A stretch of 64,000 bases of DNA, taken from positions 1-64,000 of the forward strand of contig NZ_LIGX01000035.1 of assembly GCF_001683795.1 (NCBI RefSeq), given 5' to 3'. The DNA is from Neoakkermansia glycaniphila. Its GTDB lineage: Bacteria; Verrucomicrobiota; Verrucomicrobiia; Verrucomicrobiales; Akkermansiaceae. Shown piece after piece: positions 36,331 to 45,700 of this stretch. Within the stretch, counting starts at the first letter, position 1. Each line of letters begins with the position of its first letter. Below the pieces are notes generated by a model. That model was not told the DNA's origin. It ran no database searches and worked only from the letters and a program-made list of their open reading frames with translations. Made by a program: the position numbers and the translations under genes.

Positions 36331-38418
36331 ATGAACGAATACATCAACCGCGAACTCTCATGGCTCGAATTCAACCAGCGCGTCCTTGACCAGGCCAAAC
36401 GAACCAACCTCCCCCTGCTGGAACGCATCAAATTCCTCGCCATCACCGCCTCCAACCTCGACGAATTCTTTCAGGTACGCGTCGGCGGCCTCCAAATGCT
36501 CCGCAGCGCAGGCTCCCGCGCCCGCGACATCTCCGGCCTCACCCCCACCAAACAGCTCCAACTCATCCGCAAACGAGTCGGCACCATGATCGCCGACCAG
36601 TACAAACTCATCAACGAGGAAATCCTCCCGCTGATGGAAATAGACAAAATCAGCCCCATCCTCCTCAAACACCTCCGCGAACCCCAGCGCCTCGACCTCG
36701 AACGCCACTTCCTCACCCAGGTCGCCCCCCTCCTCACACCGCTCGACATGGAAGTCGACACCCCTCCCATCCTCCCCTCCCTCAACCTCATCATCGGCGT
36801 CGAACTCATCGACCCCGACACCGGAACAACCCGCTTCTGCGCCGTCACCATCCCGGACAACCTCCCCCGCCGCATCCCCATCCCGGACTCCGAAGAAGAA
36901 GCCTACATCCTCCTCGAAGACCTCATCGGCGCGCACATCTCCTCCCTCTTCCCCGGAGAAACCCTCCTCCACCACACCCTCTTCCGCGTCACCCGCAACG
37001 GAGACATCGCCGTCCAGGAAGAAGACGCCCTCGACCTCGCCGACGAAATGGAAGAAGTCCTCGTCGCCCGCAAATTCTCCGAATGCGTCCGCCTCGAACT
37101 CCCCGCCGGCACCCCCACGCCCCTCGTCCGCCGCATCCAGCAAATCACCGGAGCAGGCAACAACGAAACCTACCTCCTCAAAGGCCCCCTCCGCCTCACC
37201 GACTTCATGGACATGGCCTTCGCCCCCGGCAACGAAAACCTCAAAGTCCCGGCATGGGCTCCCCAGCCCTCCCCGGAAATCGACCCCTCCCTCAGCATCT
37301 TCGACAACATCGCCAACACCGGCGGCATCCTCCTCAACCACCCCTACGAAACCTTCGAACCCGTCCTCCGCCTCGTCGAAGAAGCCGCGGACGACCCCAG
37401 CACCATCGCCATCAAACAAGTCCTCTACCGCACCGCCAAACAATCCCGCATCGTCGCCGCCCTCAAACGCGCCGCCGAAAACGGCAAACAGGTCACCGTC
37501 CTCATCGAACTCAAAGCCCGCTTCGACGAAGCCAAAAACCTCGAAAAAGCCGAAGAACTCCAGCGTGCCGGAGTCCAAATCGTCTACGGAGTCAAAGGCC
37601 TCAAAACCCACGCCAAAATCTGCCTCGTCATCCGCCGGGAAAACGGCCTCCTCCGCCGCTACTGCCACCTCGGCACAGGCAACTACAACGAAACCACCGC
37701 CAAAATCTACACCGACATCTCCTACCTCACCTGCGACGACGACCTCGGGGCCGATGCCTCCCAATTCTTCAACACCGTCACCGGCCGCACCAAACTCACC
37801 CGCTTCCGCAAACTCTACCCCTCCCCCGCCATGATGAAAGCGCGCCTCCTCGAACTCATCGCCGGGGAAGCCGAACGCGCCCGGCAGGGAGAACCCGCCG
37901 AAATACAGGCGAAAATGAACAGCCTCAACGACGTCCAAATCATGGACGCCCTCCAGGAAGCCGCCGATGCCGGCGTACGCATCAGCCTCAACATCCGCGG
38001 CATCTGCTGCTTCAAACCCAACACCCCCAAAGCCGCCAAACACATCCGCATCGTCAGCATCGTCGACCGCTACCTCGAACACGCCCGCATCTTCCACTTC
38101 CGCCACGGCGGCGAACACCGCCTCTACATCGCCAGTGCGGACTGGATGACCCGCAACCTCGACAAACGCGTCGAACTCATGATCCCCATCGACGACCCCC
38201 GGCACATCCGCCGCCTCCGCAACATCCTCGACGCCTGCTTCAAAGACAACACCCAGGCCTCCCTCATCCTCCCGGACGGCACCTCCCAACCCCTCAAACC
38301 CGGCGGCAAAACCAAAACCTTCCGCATGCAGGAACACCTCACCAAAGAAGCCAAACGCCTCGCCAAAAACAAAGAACGCCAAATGCAGCAAATGCTCGAA
38401 CCCTACCGCCCGCAGTAA
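36331..38418 (+). CDS. ppk: Polyphosphate kinase 1
   Basis: The 695-residue enzyme makes long-chain polyphosphate reversibly from ATP at the inner membrane. All four PPK1 domains are visible. The N-terminal helical domain starts INRELSWLEFNQRVLDQA; a head domain follows, then two phospholipase D-like catalytic domains. The autophosphorylated His is in LKTHAKICLV (residue 427); the second catalytic His is in LEHARIFHF (residue 584). RTAKQSRIV and TGNYNETTAKIYTDISYLT are also typical. It is cotranscribed with the Ppx-like gene before it. Confidence 0.96.
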   Translation: MNEYINRELSWLEFNQRVLDQAKRTNLPLLERIKFLAITASNLDEFFQVRVGGLQMLRSAGSRARDISGLTPTKQLQLIRKRVGTMIADQYKLINEEILPLMEIDKISPILLKHLREPQRLDLERHFLTQVAPLLTPLDMEVDTPPILPSLNLIIGVELIDPDTGTTRFCAVTIPDNLPRRIPIPDSEEEAYILLEDLIGAHISSLFPGETLLHHTLFRVTRNGDIAVQEEDALDLADEMEEVLVARKFSECVRLELPAGTPTPLVRRIQQITGAGNNETYLLKGPLRLTDFMDMAFAPGNENLKVPAWAPQPSPEIDPSLSIFDNIANTGGILLNHPYETFEPVLRLVEEAADDPSTIAIKQVLYRTAKQSRIVAALKRAAENGKQVTVLIELKARFDEAKNLEKAEELQRAGVQIVYGVKGLKTHAKICLVIRRENGLLRRYCHLGTGNYNETTAKIYTDISYLTCDDDLGADASQFFNTVTGRTKLTRFRKLYPSPAMMKARLLELIAGEAERARQGEPAEIQAKMNSLNDVQIMDALQEAADAGVRISLNIRGICCFKPNTPKAAKHIRIVSIVDRYLEHARIFHFRHGGEHRLYIASADWMTRNLDKRVELMIPIDDPRHIRRLRNILDACFKDNTQASLILPDGTSQPLKPGGKTKTFRMQEHLTKEAKRLAKNKERQMQQMLEPYRPQ

Positions 38419-38463
38419 CGCGGACCGCACAGCACAAACCTCTCTCTTCCCCTCTCTCTACAC

Positions 38464-39261
38464 ATGCCTGCCGCCGAACCTCTCGAACGAGCCGACGTCT
38501 TCGGATTCCCCGTCGTAGCCGGAACCATGGACCAACTCATCGCCCACCTCATCACCACTGCGGAAACCCTCGACCGCCCAATCCTCATCGCCGCTGCGGA
38601 TGCCCATGTCGTCACCCGCGGCGTACGCCAGCAGGAATACGGCAACCACCTCGACACCTTCGACATCATCTGCCCGGACGGCATGCCCGTCGTCTGGAAA
38701 CTCAAACGCCAACCCACCCGCAACGCCCCCCACCGCCTCAGCGGGCCGGACATCATGAGCGAACTCTGGGACAAAGGCCAGCCCTCCCCCCACATCCGCC
38801 ACTACCTCCTCGGCGGCAGCGAACAAACCCTCGCCACCCTCCGCGAAAAACTCCTCGCCCGCTACCCCGGCGCCCAGCTCGCAGGCAGCTACTCCCCGCC
38901 CTTCGGCACATGGGACGAAACCATCCAGCAAAACATCCTCCAGCGCATCGCCGAAAGCGGAGCCACCTGCATCTGGGTTGGCCTCGGCTGCCCCAAACAG
39001 GAAACATGGCTCGCCTCCATGCGCCACCGCCTCCCAGCCGCCCTCTACTTCGCCGTTGGCGCCGCCTTCGACTTCCACGCCGGAACCGTCCGCCGCGCCC
39101 CCCTCTGGATCCAGAAACGAGGCCTCGAATGGCTCTACCGCCTCTGCCGCGAACCCCGACGCCTCTTCAAACGCTACTTCACCTACAACAGCCTCTTCCT
39201 CTGGTACACCCTCACCGGGCGCAAACACAGCCCCGCCGCCACCCCGCCTCAACCTCACTGA
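38464..39261 (+). CDS. WecG/TagA/CpsF-family glycosyltransferase
   Basis: This 265-residue enzyme belongs to GT26. It shows the family order: AADAHVVTRG with DIICPDGMPVVW, then RLSGPDIM, YLLGGSEQT, WVGLGCPKQE and AVGAAFDFHAGTVRRAP, near the C-terminus. GT26 enzymes add N-acetylmannosaminuronic acid or related sugars to a polyprenyl-linked intermediate for surface polysaccharide. It follows ppk by 45 bases on the same strand. A C-terminal RLFKRYFTYN segment probably touches the membrane. Confidence 0.9.
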   Translation: MPAAEPLERADVFGFPVVAGTMDQLIAHLITTAETLDRPILIAAADAHVVTRGVRQQEYGNHLDTFDIICPDGMPVVWKLKRQPTRNAPHRLSGPDIMSELWDKGQPSPHIRHYLLGGSEQTLATLREKLLARYPGAQLAGSYSPPFGTWDETIQQNILQRIAESGATCIWVGLGCPKQETWLASMRHRLPAALYFAVGAAFDFHAGTVRRAPLWIQKRGLEWLYRLCREPRRLFKRYFTYNSLFLWYTLTGRKHSPAATPPQPH

Positions 39262-39356
39262 CAAACAACACACATACACGGAACACCGCTCCCGCCTCAG
39301 CCCGACCTTCACTCACCCTCTGGAACAAAAACCACAAATCATTCACTATCAACATG

Positions 39357-39384
39357 AATCTGTGAGCATCCGTGAAATCTGTGG
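39357..39384 (+). repeat. Short periodic ATC(T/C)GTG element
   Basis: Three ATC(T/C)GTG heptamers occur with 9-10-base spacing in the gap between the glycosyltransferase and ilvN genes. It resembles the small dispersed repeats with ATCCGTG/ATCTGTGG cores that I recall from other bacterial genomes. Only one copy is seen here. Confidence 0.4.
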
Positions 39385-39438
39385 CTCCCTGTAACACACC
39401 CACATCGCACCGGCACCCCCGCCCCTGCGACAATACCC

Positions 39439-39467
39439 TTGACCTCCCCTCCTCAATCCTGTATCCT
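39439..39467 (+). promoter_or_regulatory. Promoter of ilvN
   Basis: TTGACC (39439-39444) and TATCCT (39462-39467) are 17 bases apart, 23 bases before the ATG. No leader peptide or attenuator hairpin is seen. Confidence 0.6.
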
Positions 39468-39490
39468 CTACAGCTCATTGGACTATTAAC

Positions 39491-39973
39491 ATGACGTTAC
39501 ATACCATATCCGTATTAGTTGAGAACAAGTTCGGCGTCCTCACACGCATCGCCGGACTCTTCAGCGGTCGTGGATACAACATCCACTCCCTGAACGTCGC
39601 CCCGAGTCAGGTTCCCAGCTTCTCCCGCATGACCATCGTCGTCGACGAACAGGAAGAAACGCTGAACCAAATCATCAAGCAACTCAACAAACTAGTCAAT
39701 GTCGTCGAAGTCATCGACTTCCGCAACACCGAAAACGTCTACCGCGAAATCCTCCTCCTCCGCGTCGGAGTCACCAAGGAAAACCGCTCCGAAATCCTCG
39801 AAGTCTGCAACGTCTTCCGCGCCCGAGTCGTGGATGCCACCAAAGACACCCTCACCATCGAAATCTCCGGCTCCGAATTCCGCATCGAACGCTTCGTCTC
39901 CATGATGCAGGAATACGACATCCAGCTCCTCACCCGCAGCGGACGCATCGCCGTCCCCAAACCTGAGAAGTAA
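39491..39973 (+). CDS. ilvN: Acetolactate synthase small (regulatory) subunit
   Basis: This 160-residue subunit activates the catalytic subunit and gives it valine feedback control in branched-chain amino acid synthesis. The N-terminal ACT domain reads TISVLVENKFGVLTRIAGLF with GRGYNIHSLNV, the valine-binding loop. The C-terminal domain reads LLLRVGVTKENRSEILEV. The catalytic subunit gene is not next to it; ilvC lies about 8 kb away on the other strand, beyond the CRISPR locus. Confidence 0.95.
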   Translation: MTLHTISVLVENKFGVLTRIAGLFSGRGYNIHSLNVAPSQVPSFSRMTIVVDEQEETLNQIIKQLNKLVNVVEVIDFRNTENVYREILLLRVGVTKENRSEILEVCNVFRARVVDATKDTLTIEISGSEFRIERFVSMMQEYDIQLLTRSGRIAVPKPEK

Positions 39974-40000
39974 AACCGACCGGAAACTTCACTCCCTTCA

Positions 40001-40030
40001 GGCGTGCCGTTGCAACAACGGCACGCCTTC
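40001..40030 (+). terminator. Intrinsic terminator of ilvN
   Basis: A 12-base stem GGCGTGCCGTTG/CAACGGCACGCC with a short CAA loop is followed by TTCTTC. The stem is strong and the U-run moderate. Confidence 0.75.
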
Positions 40031-40151
40031 TTCATACCCGCCACTCCCGCCAGCCATCCCCTAAAACACAAAACACAAAGCCAACCACACCCACTGCCGC
40101 CGGGCAACCGCCTCCCGCCACATCACCCGGCCAGCCTGCCAGCCTTCGACA

Positions 40152-40180
40152 TTGCCACCCCGCTGCTGCCGTGCTACAAT
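40152..40180 (+). promoter_or_regulatory. Promoter of the phosphatase gene
   Basis: TTGCCA (40152-40157) and TACAAT (40175-40180) are 17 bases apart, 22 bases before the ATG at 40203. Confidence 0.55.
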
Positions 40181-40202
40181 CTCCGCAAACTCCGCCACCG
40201 CC

Positions 40203-40727
40203 ATGACCACCGAACCCGCACCCCCTGCCACCGCCCCGTACCGCGTCCTCTTCGTCTGCCTCGGCAACATCTGCCGCTCCCCCGCCGCCGAAATCGTCTT
40301 CGACAGCCTCATCCGCAAAGCCGGACTCGAACACAAAATCCAGGCAGACTCCGCCGCCACCTCCGACTACCACATCGGCGACAAACCCGACCGCCGCATG
40401 CTCGCCGCCCTCCAACACGAAGGCTACGCCTGGGGCGGCCACCTCGGCCGCCAGCTCACCCGCCGCGACTTTGAAACCTTCGACCTCATCGTCCCCATGG
40501 ACAACGCCAACCTCCGCGACATCCTCGCCCTCGCCGGCAGCGGAGAACACCACGCCCGCATCATGCCCATGTGCAGCTACCTCCGCAACCACCCCGACCG
40601 CGAAATCCCCGACCCCTACTACGGCGGCCCCGAAGGCTTCACCCACGTCATCCGCCTCCTCGAAGACGGCTGTAACAACCTGTTAATAACAACAAAACAT
40701 GCTCTTGAAAATGAGCATCGAAAATAA
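40203..40727 (+). CDS. Low-molecular-weight protein-tyrosine phosphatase
   Basis: The 174-residue protein carries the LMW-PTP active-site P-loop, FVCLGNICRSPAAE (CX5R type), near residue 17, and the general-acid Asp in PDPYYGG near the C-terminus. Such enzymes remove phosphate from tyrosine kinases that control polysaccharide export, or from arginine. No tyrosine kinase is beside it. Start 40203 (MTTEPAPP) fits the promoter; the frame from 40152 begins inside it. The CRISPR array begins 21 bases after the stop codon. Confidence 0.9.
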   Translation: MTTEPAPPATAPYRVLFVCLGNICRSPAAEIVFDSLIRKAGLEHKIQADSAATSDYHIGDKPDRRMLAALQHEGYAWGGHLGRQLTRRDFETFDLIVPMDNANLRDILALAGSGEHHARIMPMCSYLRNHPDREIPDPYYGGPEGFTHVIRLLEDGCNNLLITTKHALENEHRK

Positions 40728-40747
40728 TCTTATCAACATATCATCCG

Positions 40748-41443
40748 CGATTTACTTGAATCCAAAGTAAGGCATGGTACAGTTCGCGATTGAGACAGTG
40801 TCGCCTTCTTTATGTTTTGCCTCGAATCCAAAATCAGGCATGGTACAGTCAAAAAGCGGGTGACGAGGTAGGGAAATTCGTTTTGCCTTGAATCCAAAAT
40901 AAGGCATGGTACAGTAATCGCTCTCGGTACAGGGATACGAGCCGGGTTTTGCCTTGAATCCAAAGTAAGGCATGGTACAGTGAACAAACCCTGCCCCTCA
41001 AACCGGAATACGTTTTGCCTTGAATCCAAAGTAAGGCATGGTACAGTAAGAGTGGCGGCTACGTTGTCAGTCTCAACGTTTTGCCTTGAATCCAAAGTAA
41101 GGCATGGTACAGTAGACCACGGCATCCCCATGGTCATCAAGCAGTTTTGCCTTGAATCCAAAGTAAGGCATGGTACAGTAAGAGTGGCGGCTACGTTGTC
41201 AGTCTCAACGTTTTGCCTTGAATCCAAAGTAAGGCATGGTACAGTTAATTAGCATAGTAAATAGCTGGAATTATTGTTTTGCCTTGAATCCAAAGTAAGG
41301 CATGGTACAGTGAACAAACCCTGCCCCTCAAACCGGAATACGTTTTGCCTTGAATCCAAAGTAAGGCATGGTACAGTCATCTACGGAAACTAATGACCAT
41401 CATGCACGTTTTGCCTTGAATCCAAAGTAAGGCATGGTACAGT
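40748..41443 (+). CRISPR. Type II-C CRISPR array: 11 repeats of 36 bases, 10 spacers of 30 bases
   Basis: Repeats begin GTTTTGCCTTGAATCC and end AAGGCATGGTACAGT. Repeat starts are 40748, 40814, 40880, 40946, 41012, 41078, 41144, 41210, 41276, 41342 and 41408; every spacer is exactly 30 bases. The first repeat is badly eroded in its 5' third, and repeats 2 and 3 each carry changes, so the left end is the oldest and the cas-proximal right end the youngest. Spacer 4 equals spacer 9, and spacer 5 equals spacer 7. Each intact repeat contains TTGAAT-N16-TACAGT with TGG before the -10, a built-in promoter as in Neisseria type II-C arrays. Transcription from these runs left to right, giving crRNAs whose 3' part starts GUUUUGCC and can pair with the predicted tracrRNA. 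Confidence 0.97.
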
Positions 41444-41467
41444 AGATACCATGCCTTACTTTTATAT
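41424..41467 (+). terminator. Hairpin formed by the last repeat and a downstream inverted copy
   Basis: Bases 41424-41439 of the last repeat pair perfectly over 16 bases with 41447-41462, leaving a 7-base loop, and TTATATT follows. It looks like a terminator for transcripts leaving the array. It also resembles a partial anti-repeat, but it lacks the half that would pair with the start of the repeat. Confidence 0.6.
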
Positions 41468-41501
41468 TGAATATCTTAAATAGATTTCCTCGCAACGAGT
41501 C

Positions 41502-41834
41502 CTACCACAAAAGCATCTGTTCAGGCATGGAGATATCCGGTGGAGGCTTCGACTTTCCGTGAAAAATGTAGGTTTTGTCCCACTGGATATTGGTCACGAA
41601 CATGCATCGCACCGAACCGTCAGGAGGCACCATGCTACGCAAGCGCCGGGCATGGGTTTCTATTCGTTCCTGAGTGACACAAGCCCGTGCATACACACTG
41701 TATTGCACCATCAGGTAACCGTCTTCCAACAGGTTTTTCCGAAACTGGATGTACTGTTTTTTGTCCTCCCGCGTGGTGGTCGGGAGATCGAAGAAGACTA
41801 CGAGCCAGCCCATTTTATAGTTGATATTGTCCAT
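41502..41834 (-). CDS. cas2: CRISPR-associated endonuclease Cas2
   Basis: Cas2 bridges two Cas1 dimers in the spacer-integration complex. The 110-residue product has the ferredoxin-like start GWLVVFFDLPTTTREDKK, with the conserved Asp, and LLEDGYLMVQYSVYAR, typical of type II-C Cas2. The start is uncertain: 41834 gives the usual length but overlaps cas1 by 37 bases; 41813 (MGWLVV) overlaps by 16. It is the last gene of the cas9-cas1-cas2 operon and its stop codon is about 40 bases from the array-end hairpin. Confidence 0.93.
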   Translation of the reverse strand: MDNINYKMGWLVVFFDLPTTTREDKKQYIQFRKNLLEDGYLMVQYSVYARACVTQERIETHARRLRSMVPPDGSVRCMFVTNIQWDKTYIFHGKSKPPPDISMPEQMLLW

Positions 41835-42733
41835 GGTTCATAAGGTCCGGACTGGTGAGACAACACCGCCTGCCGGAAGCTTCGGCATACGGCTTCCAGA
41901 GAGGCGCGGATCGTTGTTGTTTTCCCGCGGCAGAAGGTTTCGGCATCCAGTGTGGAGATGATATGCCGCCGGTATTCCCGCGTGATTTCGGAGATGGAAT
42001 CGGGAGACTCATCCTGCTCGAGTCCCCGGCGAATCCAGCGGGCGACATTGGCATCGAATGCCGGACGAAAGGGCTCCATCAGGTCATAAGCAAGCGGTGC
42101 GGCATGTTCCCGTGCCTGATGGAAGATGCCGAAAGCCGGGTCGAGCCCCAAGGCGTAAAGTTTTTGCAGAATGGAGGAGAGGAGTATGGCGTAGGCGTAG
42201 TTGAGCAGAGAATTATAGCCTTCTTCTTTGCGGCCGCGCCGAAAGTTTGCATCGGCAAAAGTATCGGCAAAGATACTCCAGAAGAGCCGCGCCGTGTCTG
42301 CTTCCCGGTTGGGGCGGCGGGATGTTGCCACGGCGCATATTTCTTCGATCTTCGGATGGAGTGGATTCCATGCCGTTGCCAGTTCTGCCTGATTGCCGCA
42401 TTTGGCGGATAGCGTTTTATCCCAGAGGCGTTTTTTCAGATGGGCAGGCATGGTAGCGAGACTGCGGAGGGTAGCTGTGTCCGTAGCCCGGTCTGCCGGC
42501 AGGATGAGAGCCGCCGGTTTGTGGCTGTCGCACAGGATGAAGCCTATGCGACGTTTGGCTGCCTCGATGATGAGGTTGCTGGTCAACGTGGCTTTGAAGG
42601 AACTCACAATAATGGCGCCTACATCTTCGAGTGGTATGCTCTGGCGTCCGCTGTCGCTGATGCAACTAAGCTGCCCTCTTTCGCAGCTCAACTGGCAGGT
42701 ATAAGCGTCGATGCTGAGGATATGATAGGACAT
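41798..42733 (-). CDS. cas1: CRISPR-associated integrase Cas1
   Basis: This 311-residue protein inserts new spacers into the array. The metal-binding set can be seen: Glu in READTARLFW, His in GIFHQAREH, and an acidic residue in YDLMEPFRP. The segment GYNSLLNYAYAILLSSI is the typical helix of Cas1. It starts a few bases after the cas9 stop codon and overlaps cas2, so the three are translated together. No cas4 or csn2 is present, which defines subtype II-C. Confidence 0.96.
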   Translation of the reverse strand: MSYHILSIDAYTCQLSCERGQLSCISDSGRQSIPLEDVGAIIVSSFKATLTSNLIIEAAKRRIGFILCDSHKPAALILPADRATDTATLRSLATMPAHLKKRLWDKTLSAKCGNQAELATAWNPLHPKIEEICAVATSRRPNREADTARLFWSIFADTFADANFRRGRKEEGYNSLLNYAYAILLSSILQKLYALGLDPAFGIFHQAREHAAPLAYDLMEPFRPAFDANVARWIRRGLEQDESPDSISEITREYRRHIISTLDAETFCRGKTTTIRASLEAVCRSFRQAVLSHQSGPYEPWTISTIKWAGS

Positions 42734-42736
42734 AAT

Positions 42737-45700
42737 TTATGGAGTTGTTCCGCAATAAGTGGTAGGTAAGATTTCCATGCCTTGCGAAAGCAGGGCTTTT
42801 ATGCTAACGTTCTTCCAGTTTTCAGTCCTTGTGTCTTCGATCTTTCCGGCGTAGTACGGCCTCTGCAGATTGACTTTCAATCCCGACGATCCTTGATCCT
42901 GAATACTGCGCACTTTCCACATTCCGTTTTTGTCGCCGGATTTCTGATGACTCAACCGAATCAGCATGCCTTTTTTCAAGAGGCGCACATGGCGGCCATG
43001 ATTGAGCTTGCGTAGTTCTTCGAGCCTTTTGTACACATTGTGGTGAGGAATCATGGTCGGTACAGGATCCAGCGCAATGGCAAAATTGTCTTTGATGATG
43101 ATGACGCCGCGAATAGGCTGAAGTTTGGATGTTCCCGTCGGTTTGATGCCGACGAGCTTGCTGGCCTTTTCCGTAATCGGATTGCCTTGTTTATCCGTTT
43201 TCCGCGTTCGGATACGATTACCGTCTTTACCGATGCTGAGGCTTTTCTGCCTGATGACGACTTCCGAATTGTCGTCGATGTGTTGCCCGGGGGCAATGCC
43301 CCAAATGGTTTCTTCCAGTTTTGCGCCGCTCATGTCCGCCGGGATGTGTTGGACGACGCGGCCTTCGGAAAGTTTCGCCGCGATGGAGTTTTTCAATGTG
43401 GTAGGGAGGTCTCGAAGTTCGAGCTTCGATTCCTTCGTGATGGTATAATATCTTTTGCTGACAGCGGATTCTACTTCCTGGCGTACGTTTTCCGGCAGAC
43501 GGCGTGCGGCAAGAGCTTTACGCAGGAGTCCGCTACGGTGTTCGGGAATGAGATGGGGAATCAGCCCCAGCACGCAGGCATCCAGAGCATGGTGCAGATG
43601 TGTCAGCCTGCGCAGGGTTTCCTTGTCCTGAATCCGGTGGGTGACAGGATCAACGGCCTCCGGACAGATTCCGGCAAGACAGCCTGCAACTTTCCATGCT
43701 TTGCGCACGGTTCCGGTGATGGCACCGGGTATCATGTCGACCGTGGCGTGAGGAAAGTTTTTGCGTACTCCCCGGGCCGCAATTTTCATCAGATGTGAGC
43801 TCTGTGTCATCATGCCTTCGGTAAAGTCGAGCTCGCTCTCTCCATTTGTCCCTTGTGAGGAGAGCCGATCCACCATCATGAGTTTTTTCCGCGTTTTCTT
43901 GCGTTTGGCATCGTCTGCATGTCCTTTCGTATCCAGTTTTTCGACAAATGTTTCATACTGTTTGACACTGACAATGTTTTGATTGCGGCCGGGCACCGAT
44001 TGACCTTCACATTCCTTGATGAATTGGTAGGCGGTGCGTTTTCCTTTCATTTTATTGACTGCCAGCCATGTGAGAACGAGCGCGGAGAGGGCATCTGTTT
44101 TACGGTTGGCATAGGGAACGATGTGTTCCCTTTCGAGTTTCGGAAGGTCGTAGGGCATGTAAGTTTGTCCCGTAAAGGGGCATTGCCAATTCATGTCCAT
44201 GGCGATGCGGCATTTGCGGATGAGTCCCGCGCTTGTGGCCATGTCCGGCGCATGCTTGGCGAGATAGGCAACGGCGGATTTGAAATGTTTCATACGCTCA
44301 TTCAACTCGCTCTGGATTTGTTTGGAAGTCATTCCAGAGAATGCGCTCAACTCGCGCCCGACTTCGATGCAGAACCGTTCGACGCGGGAGGGATCGCCAT
44401 CGGCGAATTCCCGGACGAGATCCTGCGTAAGCCGATCGAGAATCAGCATGCGGTGCCGGACAAGATGGTTATTGGTCAAAGCATCGAGCGGGAGCTTGTT
44501 CAGGTACTCGTTTTCTTTGGACGCAGGATCCAGCAGGCCGTACAGACAACCGTGCGAAGGCTTGTCTTCACCGTCCGGATGTTGTTCATCGAGGGCCGGT
44601 CTGGTCGGATCCTCTCCATTCATGATTTCATCAACGGCCTGACGCAGGACGGGACGGGCATAAGGAGCCCGCCCGCTGGCTGTTTTCGGCGCCAGCGGCT
44701 TGTCTTGCCATGCGATGGACGCATCGGCAGAAGCGTCCGTATCGTTTTTACGGGGCCGGGGCGCCTTTCTGCCCTGTTGTTTCGCGATGGCCAGATCAAG
44801 CGCCTGCGTATCTTCTCCGTGGCGAAGCATCATGTCTCGCAGGTAGGCGGGAGTACAGATTTTGCCTCGGCGAAGACGCGTTAGAGCAACTCTCCGTACG
44901 ACAGAAGAAAGAGCATCATACAATCCGGTACGGTGCAGGCATTCCATAGCCGGATCCAGAATGAGTGCCTCTTCGCTATCGGGGTGAAGGTGGAAGTAAT
45001 GATCGATATTGCTTTCTACATCTCCCATGAGGCGCATGATTTCCTTTTTGATTTTTGCGGCAGTCAGTTTTCCTTCCGCCCGGGCAGCTTGCATGAGTTC
45101 ACACCGCACCTCGACAGGAAGGGGCAGACCGTTCGCCCGCAGGTTGTTCAAGATGCGGGCGAAGCGGTAGGCATAGAATTCGGGACAGTCTGCGGTCGGC
45201 ACCTTGGCGACTTTGTCCGCAAGCGCCTGCGCCTCTTTTTCACTCATGCCGCTTGTTTTCGCCTGCTCGAAAGTATGCGCCCAAATAATGGGGCACCGGC
45301 GAATGATGCGATTGTCGAAACGCGGCAGCAACTGCCCGAACAGGAGGCTGCCACGATACCGTCTGGCGAGGCGTATTCCTTTTGCGGCCAGTTCGCTGCG
45401 CTGCTCGGTGGACAAGTCTTCCTGCTGGGCGATGAGTCGGATGATCTCCGGCGTCAATTCCTTGATGTGGGATGCACTGTGACGAAGAATGTCCAGTACT
45501 TCACGCTGGACGACATCGCGAGGAAATGCCGAGTTGAGCGTGCGGTAGGCGGGAGTGGATACGGTCATTGCTGCATCCGGAACATCCATATCCAGCTCCA
45601 TGGCATGGCAGAGAGTGGCGCACATCGTCTCTGCGCCGAACTTCTGCATGAGGTGGCGCGCATTGTTTACTTTTTCCGTATCTTCTTTCGTGGAGACGGT

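Noticed and set aside
36358-38430. Minus-strand open frame of 690 codons
   Set aside because: It mirrors ppk; it is a Val/Glu/Gly/Phe-rich shadow with no motif.
39700-39905. Internal Ser-rich frame in ilvN
   Set aside because: It is a different-frame shadow caused by codon bias.
40733-41252. Open frames through the CRISPR array on both strands
   Set aside because: They translate the 36-base repeat plus 30-base spacer periodicity (66 bases is a multiple of three), so they stay open by chance.
41444-41490. tracrRNA at the array end
   Set aside because: Only the part complementary to the 3' half of the repeat is present; the half that must pair with the GTTTTGCC part is missing, whereas 46139-46244 has it with a promoter and terminator.
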